Below, piece after piece: positions 22,676 to 31,446 of a stretch of 64,000 nucleotides of DNA. The stretch comes from DATBHM01 sp963772375. GTDB taxonomy: Bacteria > Actinomycetota > UBA4738 > JACQTL01. The notes beneath the pieces are model-generated. The model worked only from the letters and a program-made list of their open reading frames with translations, was not told the origin of the DNA and did no database searches. The DNA is taken from assembly GCA_963772375.1 (NCBI GenBank), contig CAVYXG010000001.1, forward strand, positions 682,001 through 746,000, read 5' to 3'. The position numbers were made by a program, and so were the translations under genes. Each line of letters opens with the position of its first letter. Within the stretch, counting starts at the first letter, position 1.

Positions 22676-23725
22676 TCACTGCGGAGGATCGAGCGCCGTG
22701 GCGAGCTCGGACAGCCGCCGGGCCACCGCCCTCACGGTGGTCATCGCGGTGAGGTAGTCCATGCGGGTCGGGCCGACGATGCCGATGGAACCGACCGGCG
22801 TCTCGCCCGATCGGTAGGGCGCGGCGACGACCGCGGCGTCCCACTCCCCCGTCGACGGGTGCTCGCCGCCGATCGTCACGGACAGGTCGTCCGCGGCCGA
22901 TGCCCGGCGGAGCAGCGTGAGCATCTCGGATTCGCGTTCGATCGCCTCGAGCAGCCGGCGAACCGTGTCGAGGCGCCACGTCACCACCTCGGTCGCGAGG
23001 TTGCCGACGCCCCCGACCAGGACGTGTTCCTCTTCCGAGCGCAGCCGGACATCGTCCACGGCCTGCGCGACCAGGCCGAGGATGTCGCGCTGGTCGGGCG
23101 GGGCCTGCGTCTCGAGATCCCGGGCCCGCTCGGCGGCCTCGGTGAGCGACAGACCGGTGAGCGACGCGATGCGCGAGGACGCGGCGTCGGCGGCGTCACC
23201 GGTGACGTCCCGGGGCCGGTCGGCCAGGGCCTTGTAGACGCGGCCGTGCTCTCCGACGAGCAGGATCAGCACCGACGGCCCGAGCTCGATGAGCTCGGCG
23301 CGGGCGATGCGGTCCTCGAACGAGGGCCGCGGGGCGGCGAGCCCCGCGTACTGGGTGAGCGACGACAGCAGCCGCGTCGCGCCGAGCAGGACCTCCTCCA
23401 TGTCCGCCGCGGTCTGATGGAAGAACTCCGCGATCGTGCGGCGCTGGGCCTCCCGGAGACGGCCCGGGGGGAGCATGTCGACGTACCGGCGGTACCCGAG
23501 GTCGGTCGGGGCCCGGCCCGCGCTGGTGTGTGGGTGGCTGAGGTAGCCCAGCTCCTCGAGCGCCGCCAACTCGTTGCGGATCGTGGCCGAGGACACGCCG
23601 AGGTTCCCGCGCTCGGAGACCGTCTCGCTGCCGACAGGCTCGCCGGTTCGGACGTACTCCTCCACGACGGCGCGCAGCACCGCCTGCTTCCGGGGGCCGA
23701 GCTCGCCTCGGTCCGTGCCTGCCAT
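22676..23725 (-). CDS. hrcA: Heat-inducible transcription repressor HrcA
   Basis: Repressor of class I heat-shock genes, binding the CIRCE operator. The 349 residues start with a winged helix (PRKQAVLRAVVEEYVRTGEP, VSSATIRNELAALEELGYLS), then the signature HPHTSAGRAPTDLGYRRYVD. A GAF-like dimer domain with LVGEHGRVYKALADRP follows. The ATG at 23725 is chosen as the point where homology begins. TACAAC ends seven bases upstream, and the CIRCE element lies immediately beyond it, so the gene is almost certainly autorepressed together with dnaJ. Confidence 0.95.
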   Translation of the reverse strand: MAGTDRGELGPRKQAVLRAVVEEYVRTGEPVGSETVSERGNLGVSSATIRNELAALEELGYLSHPHTSAGRAPTDLGYRRYVDMLPPGRLREAQRRTIAEFFHQTAADMEEVLLGATRLLSSLTQYAGLAAPRPSFEDRIARAELIELGPSVLILLVGEHGRVYKALADRPRDVTGDAADAASSRIASLTGLSLTEAAERARDLETQAPPDQRDILGLVAQAVDDVRLRSEEEHVLVGGVGNLATEVVTWRLDTVRRLLEAIERESEMLTLLRRASAADDLSVTIGGEHPSTGEWDAAVVAAPYRSGETPVGSIGIVGPTRMDYLTAMTTVRAVARRLSELATALDPPQ

Positions 23726-23732
23726 CCCCACT

Positions 23733-23738
23733 GTTGTA
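23733..23738 (-). promoter_or_regulatory. -10-like hexamer of hrcA-dnaJ
   Basis: TACAAC on the minus strand, seven bases before the hrcA ATG. It is directly downstream of CIRCE, so the operator would cover the -35 side of the promoter. Confidence 0.5.
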
Positions 23739-23745
23739 GCACGTT

Positions 23746-23772
23746 CTAGCACTCGATGGCCGAGAGTGCTAG
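23746..23772. promoter_or_regulatory. CIRCE operator (HrcA binding site)
   Basis: CTAGCACTC (23746-23754), a nine-base spacer, then GAGTGCTAG (23764-23772). This is the classical CIRCE inverted repeat (consensus TTAGCACTC-N9-GAGTGCTAA) with one symmetric change at each outer end. It lies 21 bp upstream of hrcA and 9 bp past the hemW stop. Confidence 0.95.
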
Positions 23773-23781
23773 CAGCCGTGG

Positions 23782-24891
23782 TCAGCCGGTCAGTTCGAGG
23801 ACCACGTCGTTCGCGAGGAACAGGCCGCGCTCGGTGAGCACCAGCCGGCCGTCGCGCTCGTCGAGGATGCCCTCCTCGAGGAATGCAAGCGCGCGGTCGT
23901 GATCGACGTCGGCGACCGGGACGCCGGCGGAGGTGCGGAGGCCGAGGAATAGCGACTCCAGCCTGATCGCCGCCTCGTCGAGGAGTTCGTCGCCCCCGAC
24001 CGGCTTCGCGCCGGACTCCACGGTCGCGAGGTACTGCTCGGGCGGGCGGATGTTCCACCACCGGCGGCCGTCACGCCACGAGTGGGCGCCCGCGCCCAGG
24101 CCGAGGTACGGCCGGCGCTCCCAGTACCCGAGGTTGTGACGGCACTCCCGGCCGGGGAGCGCCCAGTTCGAGACCTCGTAGTGGTCGTACCCCGCCGCGC
24201 CGAGCAGGTTGCAGGCCAGCTCGAACATGTCGGCCTGCGAGTCAGGGTCGGGCGGCGGCGTCCTTCCCGCCTCGACCGCCCGGCCGAGCGGCGTGGCGGG
24301 TTCGATGGTGAGCGCGTAAGCGGAGACGTGTTCGGGTTGCAGGGCAAGGGTCTCCTGGAGCGTGCGCCGCCAGGAGGCGAGCGACTCGCCGTCCGCGCCG
24401 AAGATCAGGTCGACGTTCACATCGTCGAAGCCGGCGGCTCGCGCGTCGGCGAAGGCCCGCCGGACCGACGACGGCTGGTGGACGCGTTCCAGCGCGGCGA
24501 GCACCGTCGGGTCGAACGACTGCGCCCCCATCGACAGCCGGTTCACGCCGCCGCGACGGAGCGCCTCCAGGGAGCGGGCGTCGACGGTGTCCGGGTTGGC
24601 CTCGACGGTGACCTCCGTGTCGCGCGCGACGTCGAGCGTGTGCGCGAGATGGTCAATCAGATTGACCAATGCTTCGGGGGGCAGCGTGGTCGGCGTTCCG
24701 CCGCCGAAGAACATCGACACGAACTCCACGCCATCCCATTCCGGGGCGTGCAGGTCGGCCTCCGCGGCCAGGGCGCGCACGTACCGGTTCGACAGGTGCC
24801 CCAGCTCCGCATACGCGTTGAAGTCGCAGTACCCGCACCGCGTCAGGCAGAACGGGACGTGGACGTACAGGCCCGCCATGGCGACGCTCAT
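23782..24891 (-). CDS. hemW: Radical SAM heme chaperone HemW (HemN-like)
   Basis: Radical SAM protein related to coproporphyrinogen dehydrogenase; members of this branch insert heme rather than oxidise coproporphyrinogen. The 369 residues hold the Fe-S motif C-x3-C-x2-C in VPFCLTRCGYCDFN, the Gly-rich FFGGGTPTTLPP, TVEANPDTVD and NRLSMGAQSFD. A C-terminal HemN-type domain (GLGAGAHSW) follows. The ATG at 24891 overlaps the lepA stop. The lepA-hemW-hrcA order is typical of Gram-positive genomes, which supports HemW over HemN. Confidence 0.93.
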   Translation of the reverse strand: MSVAMAGLYVHVPFCLTRCGYCDFNAYAELGHLSNRYVRALAAEADLHAPEWDGVEFVSMFFGGGTPTTLPPEALVNLIDHLAHTLDVARDTEVTVEANPDTVDARSLEALRRGGVNRLSMGAQSFDPTVLAALERVHQPSSVRRAFADARAAGFDDVNVDLIFGADGESLASWRRTLQETLALQPEHVSAYALTIEPATPLGRAVEAGRTPPPDPDSQADMFELACNLLGAAGYDHYEVSNWALPGRECRHNLGYWERRPYLGLGAGAHSWRDGRRWWNIRPPEQYLATVESGAKPVGGDELLDEAAIRLESLFLGLRTSAGVPVADVDHDRALAFLEEGILDERDGRLVLTERGLFLANDVVLELTG

Positions 24892-26708
24892 CGCGAGGAG
24901 CTCCCGCTGCGCTGGTCCACGCGCAGCGCCGCGATGAACGCCTCCTGCGGCACGTCGACGCGGCCGACCCGCCGCATCCGCGCCTTGCCCTCCTTCTGCT
25001 TCTCGAGGAGCTTGCGCTTGCGGGTGATGTCGCCGCCGTAGCACTTGGCCAGCACGTCCTTGCGCTTCGCCTTCACGGTCTCGCGGCTGATGATGCGGCT
25101 GCCGATCGTCGCCTGGATGGCAACGTCGTACATCTGGCGCGGGATGAGCTCCCGGAGGCGTTCGACCATCTGCTTGCCGTACTGGTACGCCTTCTCCCTG
25201 TGCACGACGGCGCTGAACGCGTCGACCGTCTCGCCGTGGAGCAGGATGTCGACGCGAACCAGGTCGCTCGGCTCGTAGCCCCAGTGCTCGTAGTCGAGCG
25301 ACGCGTACCCGCGGGTCCGGGACTTCAGCTGGTCGAAGAAGTCGAAGATGATCTCGCCGAGCGGAAGCTGGTAGTGCACCTCCGCGCGTTCGGGGGACAG
25401 GTACTTCATGTCGACCATGGTGCCGCGGCGGGACTGGCACAGCTCCAGCACCGGGCCGAGATACTCGCTGGGCGTGACCACCGTGGCGAGGACGACCGGC
25501 TCCTCGACGCGGTCGAACGTGCCGGGGACCGGCATCTCGCTCGGGTTGTGCACCGTCTCCACCTTGTCGCCGCGGACCACGAGGACCTCGACGTTGGGCG
25601 CGGTCGCGATCAGCTCGAGGTCGAACTCCCGCTCCAGGCGCTCCTTGACGATGTCCATGTGGAGCAGGCCGAGGAACCCGCACCGGAACCCGAACCCGAG
25701 CGCCATCGACGACTCCGGTTCGAACACCAGAGCGGCGTCGGACAGCTGGAGTCGTTCGAGCGACTCGCGGAGCGCCGGGTAGTCGCCGCCCTCCGCCGGG
25801 TACAGGCCGCTCCACACCATGGGCTTGGGCTCACGGTAGCCGGGGAGGGGCTCCTTGGCGCCCGGCTTGCCGGCCAGCGTGATGGTGTCGCCGACCTTGG
25901 CCTGGCGAAGGTCCTTCACCCCGGTGACGAGGTAGCCGACCTCCCCCGGTCCCAGCTCGGGGACCGGCGTCGGGCCGGGAGCAAGGATGCCGGCCTCCTC
26001 GCACTCCACCTCGGATCGGGTCGCCATGAACCGGACCTTCGAGCGGGATCGGAGCGTCCCGTCGAACACGCGGAGGTACACGATCACGCCGCGGTACGCG
26101 TCGTACGCGGAGTCGAAGATCAGCGCGCGGAGCGGCTGGTCGGGGCTCCCGACCGGCGGGGGGACGCGTTCCACGATGGCGGTCAGGAGGTCCTCGACCC
26201 CGAGGCCGGACTTCGCCGAGACGGGGAGGACGTCCGCGGGCGACTGGCCGACGAGCTCCGCGAGCTCCTTCGATGCCGTGTCCGGGTCGGCCGCGGGGAG
26301 GTCGACCTTGTTGACCACCGGGATGATGGTGAGGCCGGCCTCCTGGATGAGGTGGTAGTTCGCGAGCGTCTGCGCCTCGATCCCCTGCGCCGCGTCGACC
26401 AGCAGGATCGCCCCCTCGCAGGCCGCGAGCGAGCGCGAGACCTCGTACGTGAAGTCGACGTGCCCGGGCGTGTCGATCAGGTTGAGGACGTGGGTCCGGC
26501 CGAGGTGCTCGTGCTGGAGGCGGACGGCCGCCGACTTGATCGTGATGCCGCGTTCGCGTTCGAGGTCCATGCGGTCGAGGTACTGCTCGCGCATGTCGCG
26601 CGCGTCGACGGCGTGGGTGAGCTCGATCAGCCTGTCGGCCAGTGTCGACTTGCCGTGGTCGATGTGCGCCACGATGCAGAAGTTGCGGATCAGGTTCGGG
26701 TCGGTCAC
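24888..26708 (-). CDS. lepA: Elongation factor 4 (LepA), ribosome-associated GTPase
   Basis: Translational GTPase that acts on the ribosome during initiation or stalled elongation. The 606 residues show AHIDHGKSTLADRLIE (G1), RGITIKS (G2), DTPGHVDF (G3) and NKVDLP (G4). The LepA-specific C-terminal domain has KCYGGDITRKRKLLEKQKEG. The GTG at 26708 is used because the family N-terminus (TDPNLIRNFCIVAHIDHGKS) begins there and GGAG lies five bases before it; a longer frame adds only a low-complexity basic stretch. The leader carries a 10-bp hairpin. rpsT is divergent upstream. Confidence 0.95.
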   Translation of the reverse strand: MTDPNLIRNFCIVAHIDHGKSTLADRLIELTHAVDARDMREQYLDRMDLERERGITIKSAAVRLQHEHLGRTHVLNLIDTPGHVDFTYEVSRSLAACEGAILLVDAAQGIEAQTLANYHLIQEAGLTIIPVVNKVDLPAADPDTASKELAELVGQSPADVLPVSAKSGLGVEDLLTAIVERVPPPVGSPDQPLRALIFDSAYDAYRGVIVYLRVFDGTLRSRSKVRFMATRSEVECEEAGILAPGPTPVPELGPGEVGYLVTGVKDLRQAKVGDTITLAGKPGAKEPLPGYREPKPMVWSGLYPAEGGDYPALRESLERLQLSDAALVFEPESSMALGFGFRCGFLGLLHMDIVKERLEREFDLELIATAPNVEVLVVRGDKVETVHNPSEMPVPGTFDRVEEPVVLATVVTPSEYLGPVLELCQSRRGTMVDMKYLSPERAEVHYQLPLGEIIFDFFDQLKSRTRGYASLDYEHWGYEPSDLVRVDILLHGETVDAFSAVVHREKAYQYGKQMVERLRELIPRQMYDVAIQATIGSRIISRETVKAKRKDVLAKCYGGDITRKRKLLEKQKEGKARMRRVGRVDVPQEAFIAALRVDQRSGSSSR

Positions 26709-26730
26709 GTGCGCTCCGGGATTCGCCCGT

Positions 26731-26758
26731 CGCCTCCGGCCGGGAATCGCCGGAGGCG
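26731..26758 (-). promoter_or_regulatory. 10-bp hairpin at the 5' end of the lepA leader
   Basis: CGCCTCCGGC (26731-26740) and GCCGGAGGCG (26749-26758) form a perfect ten-bp stem with an eight-base loop. The -10-like TACGAT at 26770-26765 would start transcription at the first stem base or next to it, so the mRNA would begin with the hairpin. It ends 22 bases before the start codon. Confidence 0.5.
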
Positions 26759-26764
26759 CCACCT

Positions 26765-26770
26765 ATCGTA
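26765..26770 (-). promoter_or_regulatory. -10-like hexamer of lepA
   Basis: TACGAT on the minus strand, identical to the recO element but giving a leader of about 50 bases. It is divergent from the rpsT promoter. Confidence 0.45.
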
Positions 26771-26837
26771 CGGGCGGACGTGCGCCGTTCCCCGGTGTTC
26801 GGCCCCGCGTGCTCAGGGTCCGGCCAAGGGCCGCTGG

Positions 26838-26843
26838 TACACT
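26838..26843 (+). promoter_or_regulatory. -10-like hexamer of rpsT
   Basis: TACACT ends ten bases before the rpsT ATG, leaving room for a leader of only three or four bases. No ribosome site is visible. Confidence 0.45.
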
Positions 26844-26853
26844 CGGTCGGCTC

Positions 26854-27123
26854 ATGGCGAACATCAAGCAGCAGAAGAAGCGCAACCTCCAGAACGAGCG
26901 CGCCCATCAGCGCAACAAGGCCGTCCGGTCGTCGCTGAAGACCTCGGCGAAGAAGGTCCGGGCCGCCGCGGAGGCCGGCGACGTGGACGCCGCGACCGAG
27001 CAGGCCCGCGAGGCCTCGCGCGCGCTCGACAAGGCCGCTTCACGTGGCGTGCTCCACAAGCGGACGGCCGCCCGACGCAAGTCCCGGCTGGCGAAGACGC
27101 TGGCCGGCGCCTCGGCCGAGTAG
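26854..27123 (+). CDS. rpsT: 30S ribosomal protein S20
   Basis: Primary 16S rRNA-binding protein of the small subunit, 89 residues, highly basic and helical. The start MANIKQQKKRNLQNERAHQR is the family signature, followed by VRSSLKTSAKKVRAA and a C-terminal KRTAARRKSRLAKTL. It is the lone plus-strand gene between lepA and holA, its normal neighbourhood. It appears to be transcribed as a leaderless or very short-leader mRNA, notable for a ribosomal protein that in some bacteria autoregulates through its leader. Confidence 0.97.
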   Translation: MANIKQQKKRNLQNERAHQRNKAVRSSLKTSAKKVRAAAEAGDVDAATEQAREASRALDKAASRGVLHKRTAARRKSRLAKTLAGASAE

Positions 27124-27152
27124 GCCGCCCGAGCAATCGCTTCCGGTCCAGG

Positions 27153-27165
27153 GCGACGCCGTCGC
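27153..27165. terminator. Possible terminator between convergent rpsT and holA
   Basis: GCGAC-GCC-GTCGC gives a five-bp stem and three-base loop in the 51-bp gap between the two stops. There is no T-run; support is positional. Confidence 0.25.
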
Positions 27166-27174
27166 GCCGTGCGT

Positions 27175-28110
27175 TCAGGCCGGTGACGCGATCTCCGTGA
27201 TCACCACCGGCAGAACCACGTCGCCGGTCGCCCCGCTCTTCAGCTCCCGATCGGCCTGCGCGATGCGCGCGTGGATGGCGACGAGCTCGGCCATGGTGAA
27301 CCGCCGCGCCTGCTCGCGGTAGCGGCGGGCCTGCCAATCGAACCGGATCCCGGCGGCCTTGGCGAGGTCGGCGGCGCTCGCCCGTTCCGGCAGGGCCTTC
27401 ACGCGGATGAGATCGCGGATGCGCGAGGCCACGCCGCCCAGGATCATCAGCGGCTCCTCGCGCGCCTCGAGCAGCGAGCGCAGCGAGCGCACGGCCCGGG
27501 CGGCGTCGCGTTCGAACAGCCGGTCGCACAGGTCCCACACCTTCTGCTCGCCGAGCCCCCGGAACTGCGACTCGACCTGGTCGCGCGTGATCCGGCCGGT
27601 GCCGAACGCGGCCGCGAGCTGTTCGAGCCCGGCGTCGAGCGCCGCCGGCGAGTCGCCGAGGACGTCGACCATGGCCCGGGCCGCATCGGGGGCGACCTGG
27701 GCGCGGTGGCGTTCGGCCCGCGACAGGATCCACTGGGGGAGGTCCTTGCGGGCCACGGCGACCTGGACGGCCTTGCCCACCGGCTGGACAAGCTTGGTGA
27801 GGGCGGCGGGCGGCTTGCCCCGTTCGGCGACCTGGCACAGCAGCACCAGGCGCGCGGCCGGCGCCGGGGACGCGAGGTAGGCCGCGAGCTCCCGGGAGGC
27901 GGCCTCGTTCAGGTGGCGGCAGCCGGTGACGAGCAGCGCCCGTTCCTCGCCGAACAGCGACGGCGTGGCGAGGTCGGAGGTCTCGCCGCCCTGCCACTCC
28001 TCCCCCTCGACCTCGACCGGGTGGACGCCGTGGAGCGCGTCGGCCGCCGCCTCGCGGAGGAGGAACGGGTCCTCGCCCCACAGCAGGAGGACGTTCGGCT
28101 CGGCGTTCAC
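27175..28110 (-). CDS. holA: DNA polymerase III subunit delta
   Basis: Clamp-loader subunit that opens the beta ring. The 311 residues begin with LLLWGEDPFLLREAAADAL, the degenerate nucleotide-binding domain without Walker A. Then come ARLVLLCQVAERG, LPQWILSRAERHRAQVAPDA, FDLCDRLF-like WDLCDRLFERDAARA and the C-terminal DRELKSGA helix. The GTG start at 28110 lacks a ribosome site but has TAGAAT seven bases upstream, implying a leaderless transcript. It lies downstream of comEC, its standard position. Confidence 0.93.
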   Translation of the reverse strand: MNAEPNVLLLWGEDPFLLREAAADALHGVHPVEVEGEEWQGGETSDLATPSLFGEERALLVTGCRHLNEAASRELAAYLASPAPAARLVLLCQVAERGKPPAALTKLVQPVGKAVQVAVARKDLPQWILSRAERHRAQVAPDAARAMVDVLGDSPAALDAGLEQLAAAFGTGRITRDQVESQFRGLGEQKVWDLCDRLFERDAARAVRSLRSLLEAREEPLMILGGVASRIRDLIRVKALPERASAADLAKAAGIRFDWQARRYREQARRFTMAELVAIHARIAQADRELKSGATGDVVLPVVITEIASPA

Positions 28111-28117
28111 GTCGCTG

Positions 28118-28123
28118 ATTCTA
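28118..28123 (-). promoter_or_regulatory. -10-like hexamer of holA
   Basis: TAGAAT on the minus strand, seven bases before the holA GTG. It is one of the closest matches to TATAAT-type elements in the window. Confidence 0.5.
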
Positions 28124-28155
28124 CGGACCGGCCCGACGCCGCCCGCACGCTGAGG

Positions 28156-30618
28156 TCATGGGCAGCATCGACCCGAGAGCTGGAACGTGCCCCCGCGGCC
28201 CGTCTCCACCTGCAGACCGTCCCCGGTGAACGTGATCGTCACGTCGCCGCTCCGGTCGGTGCGGAACACGCGGGCCCCGCTCGTGCGCAGCGCGTCGAGC
28301 ACCCACGGGACCGGGTGCCCGTAGGTGTTCGGGCCGACGCTGACCAGGGCGACCGACTCGTGGACGGCCTGGAGGAACGGGGCGATGGAGGTCCCGGCGC
28401 CGTGGTGGGGGACGTTGAGCACGGTGGCCTGGATCGCGAGGTGGTCGTCGAGGAGGACCTGCTGCGCCGAGGCCTCGGGTTCGTTGGCGAACAGCACGCG
28501 GTCGGCGCCGTCGGTCACGAGCAGCACGATCGAGTCGTTGTTGGCGTCGGAGTTGGTGTCGGACCAGCAGCGGTCGGGGCTGAGGACGTCGAGGCGGATC
28601 TCCCCCACACGGAACACGTCGCCGCGGACCGGGTGGCGTTCGGGGACGTGCTCCTGCTGCACGGCCGTGAGGAACGCCCGGTACTGCAGCGCGTGCGTCT
28701 CCGGGAGCGGGCAGCCGGTGTCGAGGAGCAGGTCGGTCGGGTACCGCGCGAGCACCGCGGCGAGCCCGGTGAAGTGGTCGAGATGCGGGTGGGTCGCGAC
28801 GACCACGTCGAGACGCTTGACCCCGAGCGCGGCGAGATCGGTGGCGACCAGCTCGGGATCGGGGCCGCCGTCGATGAGGACGGTCGCCCCGTCCGGCGCA
28901 GTGACGAGCGCCGCGTCGCCCTGTCCCACGTCGAGGAACCGAACTTGCAGCCCGTCCGGCGGGCCGGCGGAGATCGCCGACGACCAGACGAACAGCGGCA
29001 GCACGACGCCGGCCACGACGAGCGCCGGCTTCGGCACCCGCCGCCGCTTCGGACCGCGGCCGCGGAACCACCACACCAGCCCGGCCACGAGGCCGAACCC
29101 GACGACCACGGGGATCACGCCGCCGCCGGACGTGATCGACGGCAGCGGCGCGCTGGCCAGCCGGTCGGCCAGCCCCTCGAGGTAGCCGACGCAGAGGCCC
29201 GAGATCCACGCCAGGAGGTGGGCGGCCGCCGGCAGGAACGTCGCCAGGGCGGCCGCGGCCAGACCGAACAGCAGCGCCGGCGACACCGCCGGGAACGCGA
29301 GGAGGTTGGCCAGCAGCGTGACGAGCGGCACCGCATGGAAGTAGGCCAGCAGCAGCGGCGACACGCCGAGCTGAGCCGACAGCGTCGTTCCGGCCGCCAT
29401 CGCGACGGGACCGGGGAGCCACGCGAGCCGTTCGGCCAGCGGCCCGGCCAGGGCGACCATGCCGCCGGTCGCTGCGACGCTCAGCTGGAACCCGACCGAC
29501 CACACGAGGATCGGGTTCGACACCAGCAGCACGAGGACGGCGGCCCCGAGCAGAGTGGCCGTGCTCCGGGGCCGGCCCAGCAACCCGCCCACCAGCGCGA
29601 ACCCCGCCATGACGCCGGCCCGCAGGACCGACGGCTCCGCGCCGGTCAGCACGACGAAGAACACGACAGTTGCGAGCCCGACCAGGAACCGTCCACGAGC
29701 CGATACCCGGAGCAGCACGGCGAGGCCGAGCATCGGTGCCAGGACCATGGCCACGTTCTCCCCAGACACCGCCACGAGGTGGCCGAGCCCGGTCGCCCGG
29801 AAGTGTTCCTCGTCGCCGGGGTCGAGGTGGGAGGTGTCCCCCAGCGACAGCCCCATCAGCAGGCCGGCCCGGCGCTCCGGGAACAGCGCGAGCACGTGTC
29901 GCAGCAGCGTCGATCGGACCGCCCCGGTCGCCCGCACCAGGGGATTGGTCGACGGGCCGAGGACGGTCGCCTCGTCCGCCGACAGCACGATCGCGATGCC
30001 CTCGCGCTCGAGCGAGGTCGCGAACGGCCCATCGGGAACCTCGACCGACCCCGCCACGAGCAGCCGGTCGCCCCGGGCCGCGCGCGGCGGGTCCCCGAAC
30101 CCCTCCAGCCAGACGGTCTCCGACGTCGGCTGTTGGACGTTGGTACCGGTGGCGGGGTCGAAGGACCGCACGCGTGCTCCCCGGAAGGTGGCCGACCAGC
30201 CCAGCGAGCCGGGCTCGGGGTCCGTCGCCAGCGAACCCTCGACGGTGACGTGCTCCGGTGCCATCCGGGCGAGCAGGCCGGACCGGATCCGGAGGTCGTG
30301 GAACCCCGACCATCCCGCCCCGAACAGCGCGGCCGCGAGGACCACGGCGACCACCACCGCGCCGGGCGGCCCGCGCGCGGCGCCGGTGCGCTCAGCGGCC
30401 ACGGCCGCCGTCGCCGGAGGGGCGTCCCGGTCGACGACGCCGGCGCGGACGAGCGGGTCGACCGGCGCCCGCGTGGGAGCCAGCCAGACCGCCGCCCCCA
30501 GCATGAGGAGCCCGGCGGCCAGCAGCTCCCAGATCGAGGCGAACCACCGCGCGGCGGGCCACAGGAGGATGCCGCCCCAGAACGCCCCGGCCAGCGCCGG
30601 CGCGAGCCACCCGGTCAT
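28156..30618 (-). CDS. comEC: ComEC/Rec2 competence protein (DNA-uptake channel)
   Basis: Polytopic inner-membrane protein of 820 residues thought to form the channel for single-stranded DNA in natural transformation. The N-terminal DUF4131 region and the central Competence domain contain many hydrophobic helices (ATGLGHLVAVSGENVAMVL is the characteristic VSG-x-N motif near residue 280). The C-terminus is a metallo-beta-lactamase-like nuclease domain with THPHLDHFTGL and DVGQGDA. It follows comEA by 34 bp and precedes holA. Together with comEA it implies at least a partial DNA-uptake apparatus; pilus genes are not in the window. Confidence 0.93.
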   Translation of the reverse strand: MTGWLAPALAGAFWGGILLWPAARWFASIWELLAAGLLMLGAAVWLAPTRAPVDPLVRAGVVDRDAPPATAAVAAERTGAARGPPGAVVVAVVLAAALFGAGWSGFHDLRIRSGLLARMAPEHVTVEGSLATDPEPGSLGWSATFRGARVRSFDPATGTNVQQPTSETVWLEGFGDPPRAARGDRLLVAGSVEVPDGPFATSLEREGIAIVLSADEATVLGPSTNPLVRATGAVRSTLLRHVLALFPERRAGLLMGLSLGDTSHLDPGDEEHFRATGLGHLVAVSGENVAMVLAPMLGLAVLLRVSARGRFLVGLATVVFFVVLTGAEPSVLRAGVMAGFALVGGLLGRPRSTATLLGAAVLVLLVSNPILVWSVGFQLSVAATGGMVALAGPLAERLAWLPGPVAMAAGTTLSAQLGVSPLLLAYFHAVPLVTLLANLLAFPAVSPALLFGLAAAALATFLPAAAHLLAWISGLCVGYLEGLADRLASAPLPSITSGGGVIPVVVGFGLVAGLVWWFRGRGPKRRRVPKPALVVAGVVLPLFVWSSAISAGPPDGLQVRFLDVGQGDAALVTAPDGATVLIDGGPDPELVATDLAALGVKRLDVVVATHPHLDHFTGLAAVLARYPTDLLLDTGCPLPETHALQYRAFLTAVQQEHVPERHPVRGDVFRVGEIRLDVLSPDRCWSDTNSDANNDSIVLLVTDGADRVLFANEPEASAQQVLLDDHLAIQATVLNVPHHGAGTSIAPFLQAVHESVALVSVGPNTYGHPVPWVLDALRTSGARVFRTDRSGDVTITFTGDGLQVETGRGGTFQLSGRCCP

Positions 30619-30652
30619 GCCGCGTCTTCGCCACGCCGGCCCGCCGCGGCGG

Positions 30653-31351
30653 TCACACCGTCACCAGCGGCCGGAGCTGGTCGAGGGTCGCCGGCCCGAT
30701 GCCGCTCACGTCGTCGAGCGCGTCGACCGAGGGGAACGGGCCGTGTTCGGTCCGGTACGCGATGATCGCCGCGGCGAGGACCGGCCCCACGCCCGGCAGG
30801 CCCTCGAGCTCGGTCTCGGTCGCCGTGTTGACGTTCACGAGGCCGCCGGAAGCGCCCGTCGTTCCGCCCGTCGAGCCACCGCCGGGCGGAGGGACCACCG
30901 TCGCCCCGTGCGCGGGAACGAGGATCTGCTCACCGTCGGTGAGCAGAGCGGCGAGGTTCAGCAGGTCGAGGTCGGCCTTCTTCGTCGCTCCTCCGGCCGC
31001 CGTGACGGCGTCGATGACCCGCTGCCCCGTCTGGAACTCGTAGACGCCGGGATGGCGGACCAGGCCCGCGACGTGCACGTACAAGACCGACGGGCCGGGG
31101 GACGGCGACCCCGACGCCGAGCCGGATGGCGGCGCCGATGTGGCCCCCGGAGGTCCCGCGCCACCCGGAGCGCGTGCGGACCGCACCTCGACCGAGCTCG
31201 GTAGCGACCTCGCATACCACAGGCCGGCCCCGGCCACGACGACCAGCGCGACGGCCGCCAGGGCCACCAGCTCGCGCCGGCTGAGCGCCGACAACCGGTC
31301 CCGGATCGACGGGCGTTCGTCCACGGTCCCCCCCACGTCGCGCGACGGCAC
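30653..31351 (-). CDS. comEA: ComEA-type DNA-binding competence protein
   Basis: Membrane-anchored DNA receptor of 232 residues. One N-terminal helix (RRELVALAAVALVVVAGAGL) is followed by a Pro/Ser/Gly linker. A SLBB domain (VLYVHVAGLVRHPGVYEF, about 90-150) and the C-terminal helix-hairpin-helix domain (VNVNTATETELEGLPGVGPV, FPSVDALDDVSGIGPATL) complete it. The start is uncertain: GTG at 31351 gives the longest form, and GTGs 5 and 9 codons further in are also possible, the last having a GGGGGG tract before it. It precedes comEC. Confidence 0.92.
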   Translation of the reverse strand: MPSRDVGGTVDERPSIRDRLSALSRRELVALAAVALVVVAGAGLWYARSLPSSVEVRSARAPGGAGPPGATSAPPSGSASGSPSPGPSVLYVHVAGLVRHPGVYEFQTGQRVIDAVTAAGGATKKADLDLLNLAALLTDGEQILVPAHGATVVPPPGGGSTGGTTGASGGLVNVNTATETELEGLPGVGPVLAAAIIAYRTEHGPFPSVDALDDVSGIGPATLDQLRPLVTV

Positions 31352-31446
31352 GTTCGAGAGGGAGCTCGCGCCGCGAACCTATATCGCGGACCGGGGCGGG
31401 TGCAGTGAAGCCGGTCACACCCGTTCGGACGGGCGACCGACCACGG

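Noticed and set aside
27271..30765. Long plus-strand frame opposite holA and comEC
   Set aside because: Arg/His/Gly/Pro-rich shadow frame of real minus-strand genes.
31420..31433. CCCGT-TCGG-ACGGG hairpin after leuS as a terminator
   Set aside because: Only five bp and no T-run; similar hairpins are expected by chance in such GC-rich sequence.
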